The notes under the pieces were generated by a model that worked only from the letters and a program-made list of their open reading frames with translations, searched no databases and was not told the origin of the DNA. Below are positions 5,573 to 5,876 of a stretch of 5,876 nucleotides of DNA, in pieces. The position numbers and the translations under genes are program-made. The stretch lies in NCBI GenBank assembly GCA_018660405.1, contig JABJKL010000099.1, forward strand, positions 1 through 5,876, given 5' to 3'. This DNA comes from Pseudomonadota bacterium. GTDB taxonomy: Bacteria > Pseudomonadota > Gammaproteobacteria > Arenicellales > Arenicellaceae. Positions within the stretch are counted from its first letter, which is position 1, and the number at the start of each line of letters is the position of its first letter.

Positions 5573-5876
5573 ATGAGTAATACTGTAGAAGTACTAGCCG
5601 ACGCTTTTCGTGATGTAGGAACGCCTTTTATCGTCGGTCACCCAGGCGGTGATACCGTGCATTTAATGGATGCTGCTCGTGAACGTGATATGCGCTATAT
5701 CTTAATGAAGCAAGAAGTTGCGGGAGCGATGCTAGCGGCGACCTGGGGTGAAATTACCGGCAGCCCGGGCCTTTGTACCTCAACCCGCGGACCAGGTGCG
5801 ACGAATATGGTGAACGGAGTTGCCTATGCTTGGCTAGACCGTGCGCCGTTGATTGCGCTAACTGACCAGTATCCAA
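5573..5876 (+). CDS. Thiamine-diphosphate-dependent enzyme, N-terminal part (acetolactate synthase-like superfamily)
   Basis: Only the first 101 codons are present; full members have about 550 residues. They cover most of the N-terminal pyrimidine-binding domain: FIVGHPGGD (19-27), then KQEVAGAML (46-54) with Glu48 at the position of the conserved glutamate that activates the thiamine aminopyrimidine ring, then STRGPGATNMVNGV (70-83) and LDRAPLIALTDQYP (88-101). This matches the acetolactate synthase, glyoxylate carboligase and benzoylformate decarboxylase group, which cleave or join C-C bonds next to a carbonyl. Asp98 stands where acetolactate synthases usually have Gly in a TGQ motif, hinting at a different subgroup. 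The gene starts 9 bases after hyuA with an overlapping ribosome site, so it is probably co-transcribed. The C-terminal diphosphate-binding domain and the substrate-determining residues lie outside the window, so decarboxylase and carboligase roles cannot be told apart. Confidence 0.9.
   Translation, partial: MSNTVEVLADAFRDVGTPFIVGHPGGDTVHLMDAARERDMRYILMKQEVAGAMLAATWGEITGSPGLCTSTRGPGATNMVNGVAYAWLDRAPLIALTDQYP

Overview
The window looks like a catabolic locus from a Gram-negative bacterium of moderate GC content. A gammaproteobacterium, possibly marine, is my best guess from codon use and the AT-rich spacer, but nothing here fixes the taxonomy. There are four protein-coding genes in two divergent units around one roughly 300-base intergenic region. 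No RNA gene, insertion sequence, CRISPR array or convincing terminator was seen.

Left unit (minus strand, 1-1432): an NAD(P)+-dependent aldehyde dehydrogenase with all main catalytic residues. Its last few residues lie beyond the left edge. It starts at GTG (or the adjacent TTG) behind a good AGGAG ribosome site.

Centre (about 1446-1750): an AT-rich divergent promoter region. It holds a good sigma70-type promoter candidate reading right, only a poor candidate reading left, two short perfect palindromes, a near-identical 11-base direct repeat, and two tiny chained open frames in the leader of the right-hand operon.

Right unit (plus strand, 1751-5876): hyuB-like, then hyuA-like, then the first 101 codons of a thiamine-diphosphate (ThDP) enzyme of the acetolactate synthase/benzoylformate decarboxylase superfamily, cut by the right edge. 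HyuA and HyuB together should form an ATP-dependent enzyme of the hydantoinase/oxoprolinase/acetone carboxylase group; the substrate cannot be read from sequence. The spacing (33 bases, then 9 bases with a ribosome site overlapping the hyuA stop) supports one operon.

How they may work together (inference): the HyuAB pair activates or opens a lactam, hydantoin-like or ketone substrate using ATP, the ThDP enzyme decarboxylates or cleaves a 2-oxo acid or acyloin-type intermediate to an aldehyde, and the divergent aldehyde dehydrogenase oxidises that aldehyde to an acid. I do not recognise this set as a characterised pathway, and it is the most interesting aspect of the window.
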